A stretch of DNA of 64,000 nt from Diplodia intermedia (lineage: Eukaryota; Ascomycota; Dothideomycetes; Botryosphaeriales; Botryosphaeriaceae), in NCBI GenBank assembly GCA_021495925.1, contig JAKEKT010000079.1:106891-170890 (forward strand), written 5' to 3'. Position numbers and translations under genes: made by a program. Below, piece by piece: positions 1-11,456 of this stretch. Numbering within the stretch: the stretch's first letter is position 1; each line of letters starts with the position of its first letter. The notes beneath the pieces were generated by a model, which saw nothing but the letters and a program-made list of their open reading frames with translations, had not been told where the DNA came from and did no database searches.

Positions 1-3000
1 CATCCTTGCCGGCGTGAGTGGCAATCTCAATGACTTCATTGTAGTTCGAGGGGTCTTGTGCCCTGATGTACGACTCGATAGAGTCGGTGACACGCAAACC
101 ATCCAGCTGGGCCTTCGCGACTTTGCTCCAGACTTCGGGCAGATCGACGCGGTCGGCATATTCCTGGGCGCGGTCAATGCTGACGATGTGGTCAACGAGA
201 ACGTTCACAGCCTCGAGGTGGTTGTTATGCTTCTTGTGGATCTCAAAGGCCTCATCGTACATGCCCAGCTCGATACACTGCGCAGCGATATCATCCGGGG
301 TGTAATTCTCGAGCTGCTGGATGTATCCCATCAAGCGACCCTTGTCAGACTTGGCCGCAGTGAGCATGAGCAGGTTTTGAAGCGTCGGGTTGTCGCTGAA
401 GGTGGAGGGCTCCAGAATGATCTTTTCCAGAAGCTCAATGAGCTCACCAGGGAGGTCGTTGCTGATAAAAGCCTTGACAGCAATCGAGACCTTGTCGGGT
501 TCCTGGGACTCCGGAACGGCAGTGGCGATGACCTGGTCGACGACCGACCTCTTGAAAAGGTTGTTCGTACTCAGAACGTAATCCCAGATTTCGGGGTCAG
601 ACCTCTCAAGCAGGTATCTGGCCTGGGCCTTGAACATCGAGTTCTCGTTGGTAATGTTAATGAGCTCGAGATCGTTCTGGCCCTTCTGGTAGGCAATGAA
701 GGCCAAGCTAGGGTCACGGGCCTCGCAGTATTTACCAACAGTAAGAGTGTCGTATTGGTCGTTCTCACGCAGGAACTTTTCTGGGTTGTTGTTGCTGTCA
801 ATGTAGATCTTGGCAAGGGCGTTGTAAACGGCCTGCTGCTGGTTGCCGCTAGCGAGAGTAGCCTCCAGGAACGGCAATAGGAGCTTGAGACGGTTTCGAG
901 TCTCCACTTCTGCAACGAGCTCATCGATGGGGATTGAAGCGGGGTTGACCGACTGTAGCAAGCCTTTGATGATGTTCTCATCACAGTCTACATCGAGGAG
1001 ACCACCAATAACAGCGGGAGTCCTGGACGGGTTGACACGCTGAACGTAGATCTCGATGGACTTGAACTGTTGCTGCTTGTACAGGTACAATACCAGGTCG
1101 TGGATGAAGTTGAAACGGTCGCAGACAATGATGAGCGGGAGCTGCTCGGTCAACTTGGCCTCCTTGAGGAAGTTCTTGACCTTCTCCGGGTCGAAGAAGT
1201 TGTTCTCGCGGCAAATGCGCTCGACTTCGTTGAGTTGTCCCATGGCGGTTGCAGCCTCGATGTACTTGAAAACCACATCCTTATCCTCGCTGAGGTTCAC
1301 AATCCCACCGAGGTAGAAGAACAGACCCTCAGCGGTGCGATACTTCTCCAGCAAGTCAATGATGCGGGTCGCACCAAGAAGATCGGAGTATTTCTGAGCA
1401 ATGCGAATGACAGCTTGCAAATTTTGGCGGATATTCGTCTTCAGCATCTCGTCCAAGCAGTCAATGGAGAGCTCGACAGTCAGGTGGCCGAAGTAGTTTA
1501 TGAGCCACTCCTCAGGAAGCTTATCCGTATGGATAATGATGCGCTTGATTGCTGCCGGGTCGTCATTGTGCTCCAGCGCTCTTGTCAACAGGCCAGCGTT
1601 CTCGCACAACTGGGCAATGCGCGCCTTGTCGTAATGAGAGAACATTTCATTGCCGAGAATAGCATCTGCGACCTGAGGAGCGTTAAGCAAGTTCATCTCC
1701 AGCAACTTCGTCTGAAGGTGGCCCTGCTCCGGGAGATTAGGTGCGAGGACATCAAGCAAAAATGCCGTGCACTGCTGAACCATGCCCTGTGACTGGAAAA
1801 TGTCGACCACACGGTCAATGTCGATCAAGGGACCGCTTTCCTCTTTCGCCAAAGCAGTTGCGAACTCAGCGCCCTTCTCTGGGTTGACGCGCACAATGTG
1901 CTGGAGCAGGACAGTGAAATCCGGTGTGTAGCCACTTTGCTTTGCATACGGGAGGATCTCGTCAAACCGGCCGAGCTCCGCCAGCGCAGCTACAACCTTC
2001 TGAGACGAACCAGCCTGCTGGTAGATGGTCAAGGCAAGGTTGAGATCATGCAGTCTGACGATATCTCCAAGCTGCTCCGAGCATTCCAGCTTGCTCTCCC
2101 CCAGCCATTTCTCCAGAAGATGCTTTCGACCCTGCTGAAGAACGGGCCTTACCAGCTCCAGTGTTTCGAATTGGTTAAGCTTTCCCTTATCCAGTAGCAT
2201 ACCAAAGTATTGCAGGATGACAGACAGCTGGCCTTGTTGGGGAGGAGCCTGCTTGAAACGCTCAATCGTCTGGGCCGTACGGAGGAATCCACGGGGAGAG
2301 TTGGCCGCCGTCTTTGCTGCTTCGGCATACTGTCCAGACGCCAGGAGATTCTCGAATTGCTGCTGGTACAGGTTATCGGCGCCTGGGAGACCAGCGCGCG
2401 AAGCCAGTCTATACGCCAGCTCCGCGTTGGCTGGGTTCTGCAGCAGATAGGGTATCACAGTGTTTTCGTCAAGGGTGACGGAAAGAACTTGCCCCTTGCG
2501 GTTGATGCCAATGATTCCCGCGGCGTCAGAATCGGGGGCGGTAACGAAGATGGTGTCGCTGGAAATGCGGTTCATGAAGATGCAGGTTCCCGACTCCAAA
2601 TCGTACAGGTGAATGAAGCCGTACTTGGTGACCAGGTAAATGATGTTGTACTTCTCAGAGACCTGCATGGCGACCGGAAAGTCATTGGTAGCCTCAGGTG
2701 GGAAGTAGACATCAACAGCCTTCTTGGGGAAAGTAGGATTGCCGGCTTGGTGGTCAATCTCCACCACGTGCAGCTTTGCACCGGTTGTAGTCCTCACAGC
2801 GAAAGTGAAGACCTTGGTGTCGGCAGGCGCACCTTCCATGCGAAGCGAGCCGAAAGCAGCGGCATGGCCCTCGATGTTCTGGCTGATACCACGATCTCTG
2901 GAGTAGAGCTGCATGGCTCCGACGACGCGGCCTTGCTGTTGGGAAATGCCCACGATAACGGACCATTTCTCTTCGTGGTTGACGCGGTAGTTGATGATTT

Positions 3001-3695
3001 GGCAGCCCTATCCAATGTCAATTAAGCCCGCTTCCATGGGTATCACAGTTTTGTGCCCACCGAGAGGTTGGGGTTCCGGTCAAAGATCTTGACCGGCGTC
3101 GCCTGGTTCGGGTCGAAGATGTTCCAATGATAGACGGAGTTCTCGGTGACTAGGCCGAGGCTCGTGTCGCTGTACCATTTCCAGAACACAACATCCTCGT
3201 TCATCGTAGTCGACTTCAGCTTCGCCTTCTGCGCCAAGTCGAAGATCTGCAGTGTCCGCTGCTGAGCCTTCAATGCGATGATCTGCTTGCTGTAGTGCAT
3301 AATAGCACTGTCGGCCTTGATAGGCCTCCGGATGATGTTGTTGCCATTCTTGAGGTCGATTATGATGACTTCGGGCGATGCGCTCTGGTCGGCCTGCTGC
3401 CTGACGCAAATGTACGAGTCGGACTCAAGGGTCTGGCGAGCGAGTCAATTCCGCCCTACGCAACGCGACACGGCTCCCAGGCGCACGACTTACACATGAG
3501 TTGAACCCTATCGAGGTGGGCTGCTGTGCGGTCAGCGCGGCGCTCCGGCCAGACGTGTTTGCGCGAACGGGTGACGTACGAGGATGTCGACTTGCGACAG
3601 CTGGAGGTGGTTAGCAGTCAGCAATGGCTCGAACGCGGCGCGCAAGAAGCGGGTACCTGGAGCAGCTCGGAGAACTTAATGGGAAGCGGTGCCAT
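1..3695 (-). CDS. CHC1: Clathrin heavy chain, partial (C-terminus beyond left edge)
   Basis: Heavy chain of the clathrin triskelion, which coats vesicles at the plasma membrane, trans-Golgi and endosomes. The start at 3695 gives MAPLPIKFSELLQ, the classic N-terminus. Five exons are inferred: 3657-3695, 3580-3600, 3494-3523, 3061-3432 and 1-3007. The second and third exons encode only 7 and 10 residues but restore the family sequence (ending IGFNSC, then TLESDSYICVRQ). The frame then runs open to base 1, about 1156 residues of a usual ~1670. It covers the N-terminal beta-propeller (to about residue 330; SGDVxxx-type repeats not assessed individually) and much of the alpha-solenoid leg; sequences such as NEDVVFWKWYS, GISQNIEGHAAAFG and NNFFDPEKVKNF are diagnostic. 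The light-chain-binding and trimerisation region lies outside the window. Identification is secure; the two tiny exons are less certain. Confidence 0.95.
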
Positions 3696-5202
3696 GGCTG
3701 CGAGTTTACGGGTCTGCGGTTTCGTTACGCCAGCTCATCAACAAGAACTAACGCCACTTGGTATTAAGGGATGGGTAATCGGAAAGGAAGAGGATCTCCA
3801 GCAAGCTGGTGCGCCGAGCTTGCGGGAGCGCGATCCAGAAGGAAACGGTAGGGTGGGAGTGAGGTGGTGGCAGTTGCAAGGCCAACTCTTGTCAGGAGTT
3901 ATGATCAAGCTGGCCGTGACAGTGAGCTGCGGCCAGATGTCGCTGCCGCTAAGCCGAACGCGGCGCTAGGGCTGGGCAGGTCGTCATGGCACCCGCGCAA
4001 GGCCACACGGCTGCCCTGCACCCGTGAGTTCACCACAACAACCATCGTTGCTACTGCCCGCTCTCCCCTTCACAGGCTTCCCGCGTCCGCCTCGCCGTGG
4101 AGACACACGAGCAGCACCAGCGTTGAATCCTTACCTCATCTCAGCTAATGTCGGGCTCAGTGAAGAGAGTCTTAAGCTTAAGCACGCTTCCCTCCTGTGC
4201 TCGCCCAATGCTGCGAGCTCCGAGGCGCCTCATTTCTGCTGGCCTGGACCGTGGAGCGATTCGGAATCTCTCAGGCGGAAGCAGTACACCTCTACACAGT
4301 AAGTTCATCACTGCCGGCTTCAAGTAGATTGGGACAACAGCGAAACCCAAGTTGCGCCAGTGTTCTCCCCAGACTTGATGCTTGCCGCTAGGCCATTCAC
4401 AAGTCCTTTGGGAACGGAAGGTTGTGTGGTGCTTCTCCCAGCACAACTCCGAGCTCCTATGCTACCAGCAGTCGAATCTGATGGAGGCCCGTCCACGGCT
4501 GCATGGATTCCTTTGATAGGGTTTTGTCACATGCTCCGCCTCTGTGGGTAACGGGGTGCGGCTTACCATCAGATAGGCAAAACCAGGAGAATGAGGGTCA
4601 CGGCATTCCTCAGGTCGAGGCTTCCTTCGGAGCGCGAGTAGAAGCAAGTTTTGGCTAGTAGGAGTAGGGGGAGTCGTATACCTACCGATCTCCAGTCAGC
4701 CGAAGCTTACGGCATTGGCGCCCGTCCGACGGCGGCGCCTTCTAGCTGGTCTTATTTTGGACAGCGGCAGCAAGAGACCGATTTCGGCGCGACATGCTGA
4801 GATCGGCTTCCGCAGAACGGACGCGTGACGTGGAGCGCTGCAGTGGACGTTGACAACAGGTGGCACGGTGGCCGGCTGCACCAAATGACAATATCATTAG
4901 GCACCATGCAGCGTGGACGCCCGAGGAGGAGTGCGAGGCGCTGGCGTTGACACATGGCGCATAGGCGAAGCGTGCAGGACGCAGCCCGTGGTTAAGCCCG
5001 AGCGGGAAAATTAGCGAGGGGAGGGCGCCCGCCGTCAAAGCCTGAATAAAGTCGTCCTCAAGCAGCACACCTTCAATTTCCGCATCCACCTCTCCCGACT
5101 GCCGACCGCACGCGCCCAAGAGACTGCGTCCGACAGCCCATTCTCGCCACCCTCGCCTGCACTCCGTGACACGATCTACACCCGTTCGCAACACCCAACA
5201 CC
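3696..5202. promoter_or_regulatory. Divergent intergenic region between clathrin and eIF3j
   Basis: About 1.5 kb separates the starts of two divergently transcribed housekeeping genes, so it should hold both promoters and 5' leaders. Several short open frames occur on both strands, but none reads like a conserved protein and none has convincing splice partners. The last ~150 bases before the eIF3j start are rich in C and T on the plus strand, as expected of a fungal leader. Confidence 0.5.
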
Positions 5203-6179
5203 ATGCCGCCTTCCAAGTGGGGTACGTCATGAATCACGAACCACCGGATCTCCTGTTCGCCGAGGATCGCCTCGCGCCACAGGTGCCCATCAGTGGACAA
5301 GGCTGACCGTTGTTGCTTACCTACAGACGATGAGAGTGACGGCGAGGGAAACTCGCCTGCAGCGCCCATCGTGCGCCGCGGCAAGTTCGACGATGAGGAG
5401 GACGAGGACGAGGTAGGCCCGCCCGCACCCATGCTCACGTCCGTGGCCCCTGTGCGGCATGTGCTGACGGTTCGCAGGTCCTTGACTCCTGGGATGCCGC
5501 CGAAGACTCCGAAGTCGAACGCGAGAAAGAAAAAAAGGCCGCTGAAGCCAAGGCAAAGGCCGAGGCCGAAGCCAAGGCAAACCACAAAACCAAGAGCCAG
5601 AGAATGGAGGACCGTATCAAGGAGAACAAGCTGAAGAAGCAAGCAGCCGCGGACGATAGCGACGAAGATGAGGACGAGGCTACACGCCGTGCACGGCTGC
5701 GCAAGTCTGAGATGGACTCCGACCTAGCGGCAGCCGAGGATCTCTTTGGCGACCTGGCCATCGGTGGCGGCAGCAAGCGCTCTGCCACGAAGCCTGCTGT
5801 TATGGTTGACCCGAACGATTCCAACAACACCATCGACCTCTCGACGCTAAAGATTTTCAACCCAAGCACGAAGGACGACTTCCACAAACTCCGTGACACG
5901 CTAGCGCCACTTCTCGCGGCCAACAGCAAGAAGCCGCAGTACAACCTTTTCCTTCAGGAGTTCTGCAAACAAATCGCGAAGGAGCTTCCTAGCGACCAAA
6001 TCAAGAAGATTTCCAGCGGTCTCACCACGTTGTCAAACGAGAAGATGAAGGAGGAGAAGGCAGCAGAGAAGGGCGGCAAGAAAAGCAAGGCGGCGAAGAC
6101 GAAGACGAGCTTGAACGCCACACGCGACGTGGCGTACAAGGCTGATACGGCAACCTATGATGAGGACTTTGGCGAGTAG
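5203..6179 (+). CDS. HCR1: Eukaryotic translation initiation factor 3 subunit J
   Basis: Loosely bound eIF3 subunit that contacts the 40S decoding centre, helps eIF3 and mRNA recruitment, and in yeast (Hcr1) also aids 20S pre-rRNA processing and termination. Three exons: 5203-5221, 5327-5412 and 5478-6179, giving about 268 residues. The protein begins MPPSKWDDESDGEG, the family signature (a Trp beside an acidic stretch), followed by VLDSWDAAEDSE, a Lys/Glu/Ala-rich coiled-coil (about residues 45-110), the conserved central part (STLKIFNPSTKDDF, LAPLLAAN, YNLFLQEFCKQIAKELPSDQ) and a basic tail ending YDEDFGE. Acceptors are CTACAG and TCGCAG; the phase 1 and phase 0 junctions both keep the family sequence. 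Acidic N-terminus and basic C-terminus are normal for eIF3j. Confidence 0.95.
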
Positions 6180-7339
6180 GTTTTCGCGGCAGCGTCGAAG
6201 CTTGGCTCAAACTGACAGTGCATCAGCGACGATTTCATGTGAAACCAAGTACGGCTCGCGCCTTTCCACCCCACCTCCCCACCTACTCGAAGCGGCGTAC
6301 ATCAACTCAAGATGCCGCTGCCGACGCAGCGCGAGGGCGAGTCTGCCTCACGGCGGAGCTCGCCTTGCGCTCATGAAACAGCCCGCAAAGCTCTCACGCC
6401 AATCCGGCAGACTAGCGACAAAACTGGACAGGGCTGCCTCGTGTTCAAGAGGCATGCGAAGCGGCGGAATCGGAAACCATAGCCTCGTAGGTACACGCGC
6501 TTGGGGATGTTGGAGGCATCTCTGTCGCAGTGCTTCCGCCATTCGGATATCGGCTACACCTGCACGAGGTCAATCGCGTCCCTTTACATACAGCCATATC
6601 ACATCCCTCGTTCACTAGCTTTAGGGTTCCTTGGGCGCACATTGGTCTGTCCAGTCGGCACGACATTCGGTTTTCATGTATCTTACTTGGGTAGTTTCAA
6701 GGAGGAGCAATGGGAGTAGCCTTTACTTCTTCCTCTGGAGTTCCAGCCAGACTCCACATGCATGGATGATCGCGCTGCGTCAAAGCTCTTCGTCTTTTCC
6801 TTCCCTCCGAGCTCGTAGATCACCGTCGGTCCTCGAGGCACCACTGCGTTTGGTGCAAATGCGCAGCTTGTGGCCCCGCCACGCCGTTCAATGCAGACAC
6901 TACGGCCGTGATCCACGCGAGGTTGAGGAACTTTGAGACCCGGCAGACGAGGACCGTACCCGGTGATCCACCACTTAGAAACAGCTGCTGTGCTTGTTCA
7001 ATTCATTTTCCACCAATGATGCCGGCTACACTTCCTCATGAAGGCACTTGCCGGGGCGTTTGGAGGATGTTGACGCGTTCGCCGTCGGGCTGTGTCTGTG
7101 GGCTGGAAGAGAGCAACGGACCAGAGCCTGGTGCCCACTAAGCAAACCAGCTTAGCCCCCGACATGTTTGTATGAGATAAGTTATGCAGGAAAAGTGTGT
7201 GTCAAATACTTTTTTAGCAGCTTTCCGTATAAGAAGGGCAGAGCACTAAGGCCAAGCCGTGTCTCGGTGTACCGCTTTCAGCCACCATTCGAGCTTTTAC
7301 CTTCTTCATACCACCTGTTCGGACAAATAACCTGTGCCA
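6180..7339. other. Intergenic, no gene seen
   Basis: About 1.16 kb after the eIF3j stop and before the next plausible start. It should contain the eIF3j 3' UTR and a promoter for the small downstream gene. Open frames here are short, low in conserved character, and present in all frames, so none is called. Confidence 0.5.
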
Positions 7340-8298
7340 ATGGTCGCCCTCATCGAAACCCACGCTCTCGAACAGAAGCCGTTCATGTCATTTTCGCCCA
7401 AAGCAGTAGCTGCACAGGAAGCAATCAAAGTGCAGGGCCGGCGATACGCGAAGCTCAGAGACGAGGCCGGCAACATTGACGTCCTTCGAGACATCTTGAA
7501 AAGTATGATTGCTGAATCTGAGAAGTGAGTACATCACCTGTCCTGCCGGCCGGCTGCACACGTATCTATGCCCGTTCTTCGTCGACCCATGTCATTCTCC
7601 GAGATCATTCTTGAGCAACTTCGTTTCCTACAAGGATCGCCGGGTTTTCAAGACGGGTATTCGAACCGTATACCTGTTCTCCCATCTGCTTTACGTTGCT
7701 TGCGTCCCTTTTTTCCATATTTAACTTTAGGCTCGCCATTTGGCGAGAGATCATCTCGGATCCGGGTTTCACATTTCATGCCCTTTCGCCTGCCATCTCC
7801 CAAGCGAGCTTCTATTTCCATCGCCTACGGACGCATCGTTTGGTGCTTGCCCATATCCTCACACCTGCGGTACACTTTGCGAAATTTCGGGGTTTCTCCA
7901 CATTCATGCAATGCGCCTTCCACATCCTAGCACACGCAACACCGTAATTAGCTCTCGTTTGCACCACCAGATATCGATCCACCGTACTCTTTTCCCTCAC
8001 GACCAATTTTCTTCGATGCTTTTTTCTTGGCCCAACCCGTCATGACTCAAGGGCGACACCTGAAAACGGTCTAACTAACTGCAACACTCTGCTTAGACTC
8101 ATCCATATTCTGGCTCAGCAGCAAAGCACTGCCTCAGCCGAACCGTTTGAGGTCCACGAACGCCGCATCGAGACGCTGCAAGCCAGCATCGCCCAGTATA
8201 GACTGCAGTCGCTACACCTGGAGCTCGACGATGGCGCTCAAGGCAAAGAAGGCTGGGATGATCAGGAAAGAGGCTCGTGGCTGAAGTTATGCGAATGA
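7340..8298 (+). CDS. Small helical protein of unknown function, two exons
   Basis: Not recognised. Exon 1 (7340-7524) begins MVALIETHALEQKP and ends in an amphipathic stretch (DVLRDILKSMIAESEK). Exon 2 (8097-8298) continues the helix (LIHILAQQQ, then VHERRIETLQASIAQYRLQ) and stops at 8298, for about 128 residues. The donor GTGAGT at 7525 and the acceptor CTGCTTAG, preceded by a strong CTAACTAAC branch point, are both good, and the AA|A junction restores a Lys codon. Both exons look like one predicted coiled-coil protein that could be a small complex subunit; that is inference. The 572-nt intron is unusually long for this kind of genome. No signal peptide or membrane segment is seen. An alternative is that exon 1 splices to a different exon. 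Confidence 0.6.
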
Positions 8299-8863
8299 TC
8301 ATGACGGAAGGTACCGCATAGGATGGAATCAGCCTTATTACTTCGCCCAGGGGTTTCTTTGCTCCGTATATCTTCTTTCTCGGTTGCGTCAATTTTTCTC
8401 CTTCTTGGCCTGCTCCAACCCAATCTTTCTTTCCACGGTTTTCCGTGGTATATCGTATCTTGAGGAGCTGCGGGGAACATCACCTGTTATGGTGACGACG
8501 ACTACGTTCCTTGCGAACGATGAACAGAGACACGAGAGCAGCGTCTCTTACCACCACTCGCTCAAAGCCACGGCACGCGGGCACCAAAAAATAAAGAGGC
8601 TCTTGAGAAGTCTTTGTGTGCTCCACTGCTGAAATGGCGGAGTTAACACCCGAAACAAAGGTGAAAATAGCAAGCGCAGATGATCCTTTTGACCGCTCCC
8701 CTCAGCGTACATCCTCAACGCCGTGCCACGCATACGAGGCCCTTCCCTTGTTCCAAACCGAAACGCCCCGCTACTAGGTTCCTGGTAGCACGCAGAAGCC
8801 GTGACCAGGACCATGAACATATGAACGACTTTCCCCGCGATATAGATGTGATGGGCCCCAGGA
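8299..8863. other. Convergent 3' region, no gene seen
   Basis: About 565 bases between the stop of the small plus-strand gene and the stop of FCF1 on the minus strand. The two genes converge here, so this is expected to hold both 3' UTRs and their terminators. No conserved open frame was seen. Confidence 0.5.
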
Positions 8864-9622
8864 TTATTTCTCCGGCGCATCCGGCAATCGTTCTATCACG
8901 TATTTTCCTCGGGCTACGGACATGATTGGGACACCGGGGACCTTGCGAACTGTGTTGGTGTTTGTCAGCATCAAATATCGCAAGACAATTTGCTGTAGCT
9001 TACCACGACGCTTCAGGTCGCGATCATTCGTAGCCACAATGTAAACCTTGTGCTTCTGGACCCTGTCGACGATGCCTGGCCCTAATTCAGCACCTGAGCC
9101 GCGGTGTGGGCAGTGGGGGAAGCGACTTACAGTCATCGGCGTATACACCCTTGTGGTCACATTCAAGGCGCTCCCACCGCTCGTCGCGAGCTATCCTAAG
9201 CGCAATGCGGTACTTGGGGCCCAGCTTCTCCAACTCGGCCATGACGCAGGAAGTGATGAGTACGGAGCACTTGGCATAGAGGCAGTCCATCATGGAGGGT
9301 AGCAGTTCGAGCTTGCGCTGGACGGTGTGAGAGAGGAAGTTCTGGGCACACGGTCAGCAGGCAGGCTCGGGTGCGGCTCAGACGTCCGGGTGGCGCTTAC
9401 GGTATCGACAAGGACCTGGTACGGCGGAACAAGGGATGTGTTGTAATTGAAGAATAACGAGGACGAGACCTGAGGCACCTCGCGCACGACTTCATCCGGT
9501 TTCGCCTTCTGTTTGGCCTGCTCGGCATCGGCGGCGAGCTGGTTTTTCTTGAGACGGGCGTCGCGCTGGCCGATGATGCGCTTGACCTGGGCAAACTTCC
9601 TGGTACGCTTCTGGACACCCAT
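8864..9622 (-). CDS. FCF1: rRNA-processing PIN-domain endonuclease FCF1/UTP24
   Basis: Nuclease of the small-subunit processome that cleaves pre-rRNA at early sites (A1/A2 in yeast) in the nucleolus. Four exons on the minus strand: 9401-9622, 9131-9341, 9004-9075 and 8864-8949, for about 196 residues, close to the family length of ~190. It starts MGVQKRTRKFAQVKRI, has the QVSSSLFFNYNTSL motif, then the PIN core: VLVDTNF carries the first catalytic Asp (D73), MMDCLYAKC and VMAELEKLG follow with the conserved Glu, and VATNDRDLKRR with the late Asp pair. The C-terminus has KVPGVPIM and IERLPDAPEK. All junctions preserve phase, including T|GC making the Cys of ADDC. It faces the CSI2-like gene across a 600-bp divergent promoter. 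Confidence 0.95.
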
Positions 9623-10223
9623 GGCAACGGCGCGGGTAGCGGAGGACGGGCGCAGCGGGCAGGGCAGGACGCGAGGGTGGGACGCGCAGGCAGGGTGGGC
9701 TGGCGGAGGAAAAGTGATGGGAGCAATGGTTCCTTATCGCTATCTCGGAGCAGCAGACGGGCCGGTGCTATATTGGGCGGCCACCCACTGTTTACGCGGC
9801 GGCCCCTGTGGCCCCTGCTGATCGCGATGCAGCAAGGCACGATCCGGGGCCCTGCAGCCTCATGTCCCACAGCGCTCTGCCAGACGCTGCATCCTCCCTC
9901 CCGGCCCCGTGCACTGGACCGCAAAAGCACTTTGCTCGTGCTGTGCCGAAGCCTGAAGAATAATCCAGCCCTGCGTCTTCACGAGCCGGCGCATCACGCC
10001 TAGCCGAACCACGCGCCGCCCAAGAGGCAAATACGAAGGACGCTCCCTTTGTCTCTGCCTCCTCCAACACCTTCCTCGCCTGCACGCCTTCCTCCGCACC
10101 CGACGCCCTCCCTGCGCTCCCTGCGCTGCGGCCTCCATCCTCGCTCCCGACCTCCCCGCCGGCGGCCACGCCACGGCCAATCGCCCACCATGCGGTTCGT
10201 CGATCGTGCGCCTGTCCGCACCC
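9623..10223. promoter_or_regulatory. Divergent promoter region of FCF1 and the CSI2-like gene
   Basis: About 600 bases between two outward-facing starts. A CCAAT motif lies at 10177-10181, 43 bases before the CSI2-like start. The right half (10030-10190) is strongly C- and T-rich on the plus strand, typical of a fungal 5' leader. Function of the motif is inference. Confidence 0.5.
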
Positions 10224-11456
10224 ATGCCGCTAACGTTGCCCAGGGCCCTCTATGCGCTCCTCCTACTCCTTGCGCTTGTCGCTCTCGCCTCTGCCCAGGA
10301 CGATGCCACGACTACTGCCGCCGCAACCACCGGAAGCGCCGCTGCGACGACCAGCGCATCTCGGGCCGCGACGTCTTCGGAAGACAGCTCGCAGTCGGCC
10401 GCTTCCACAACCGCCGCTGCGACCACGGCGACGACTGACAATGCCTCGTCTACGACCTCTGCCGCCTCTTCGACCCGCAGCTCCGCTACCACCACCCTGG
10501 GCAACACCGCTTCGTCCGTTCGCTCTCTGACCGGCCTGCCGACCCTGGCTGGCGCTGGTATCCCCACTGTGATTGTGCCCAATCTCTCAAGTGCGCCCTT
10601 CATGCGGAAGTCCACTTACCCAGAGGGTACCGTGTTCATCTGCGTCGGTGCCATCCTCGGCTTTCTCGGCATGTGTATCCTGGGTTGGCGTGCTATCATT
10701 GCGTACGCGCTGCACCGCAGCGTGAAGAAGGCTGCCATGGCTCAGAGCATGAGTGACAGCAAGACGATGCGCGGTCCCGGCTCCACGTATGGTCCCGGCG
10801 GCGCCATGTACAACGCAGTGGGACACGGAAGTACTTTATCCTTGGATCATCTCAAGTCCTCCCACGGTGCCTCTAAGTCTCCGCTGGAAAAGACGCGCTT
10901 CATGCCAAGCCAATCGTCGCTTTTCTTTTCCCCTACCGCCGACAATCCGAACCGCGCTTCGCACTACAGCATCTCAGCCAATCGCTCCTCAACCTATCTC
11001 CCTGCCGGCTACTACGCTGCGGGCAACTCGACCCTCAGCCCAACAGCCAACAACTTCGGGAACCCGCGCACCCGTTCCATGTATTCGCAGAATTATCTTG
11101 GCCCTTCGCCGCCCGAGTCCCCCGGTCTGCCGCCAAGTTCGCGCGATGGCCCTTCTCACGTGCCACAGAGCCCACTTGAGACCAGGCATCTCAGCAGCTC
11201 GTACAACAATGTGGTGTACCCACGCCCTGCGGGAAGCCGCGGCAATGATTCGTCTGCGGGTGGCCGCAGCAGCGTCGCCGGCACTGTGGCCGGCGGAAAC
11301 AGCACGAGCACGTTAAATCTGACCGCTGCGCCGCAGGGTCGCACACCCAGCGCCTACCTCGAGGATCTGTTCGAAAATGGCACGGATCTTCCAGGGCCCG
11401 CTCCCGACCACCACACTACAAGGCGAAGCCGGCGTGAAAGCGGTTCACGCTTCTGA
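10224..11456 (+). CDS. CSI2: CSI2-like single-pass membrane protein
   Basis: Resembles yeast Csi2, a poorly understood membrane protein linked genetically to chitin synthesis and cell-wall regulation. The ATG at 10224 was chosen because it opens a clean signal peptide (MPLTLPRALYALLLLLA, cleavage near the Ala-Ser-Ala-Gln around residue 24). Residues ~25-110 are almost all Ser, Thr and Ala, so probably heavily O-mannosylated. Next comes the family-specific block with IPTVIVPNLSSAPFMRKS and YPEGTVFICVG, a transmembrane segment at about 136-160, and a long Ser/Pro-rich cytosolic tail to residue 410. No introns. The same frame extends upstream to a GTG, which is not used as a start in fungi. Family assignment is by the juxtamembrane and membrane block; the tail is variable. 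Confidence 0.85.
   Translation: MPLTLPRALYALLLLLALVALASAQDDATTTAAATTGSAAATTSASRAATSSEDSSQSAASTTAAATTATTDNASSTTSAASSTRSSATTTLGNTASSVRSLTGLPTLAGAGIPTVIVPNLSSAPFMRKSTYPEGTVFICVGAILGFLGMCILGWRAIIAYALHRSVKKAAMAQSMSDSKTMRGPGSTYGPGGAMYNAVGHGSTLSLDHLKSSHGASKSPLEKTRFMPSQSSLFFSPTADNPNRASHYSISANRSSTYLPAGYYAAGNSTLSPTANNFGNPRTRSMYSQNYLGPSPPESPGLPPSSRDGPSHVPQSPLETRHLSSSYNNVVYPRPAGSRGNDSSAGGRSSVAGTVAGGNSTSTLNLTAAPQGRTPSAYLEDLFENGTDLPGPAPDHHTTRRSRRESGSRF

Noticed and set aside
14..3025. Plus-strand frames of 240-288 codons opposite clathrin
   Set aside because: They mirror the reading frame of the clathrin coding strand and show no family sequence of their own; the minus strand matches clathrin heavy chain throughout.
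10206..10223. GTG start for the CSI2-like protein
   Set aside because: GTG is not a normal fungal start; the ATG at 10224 gives a clean signal peptide.
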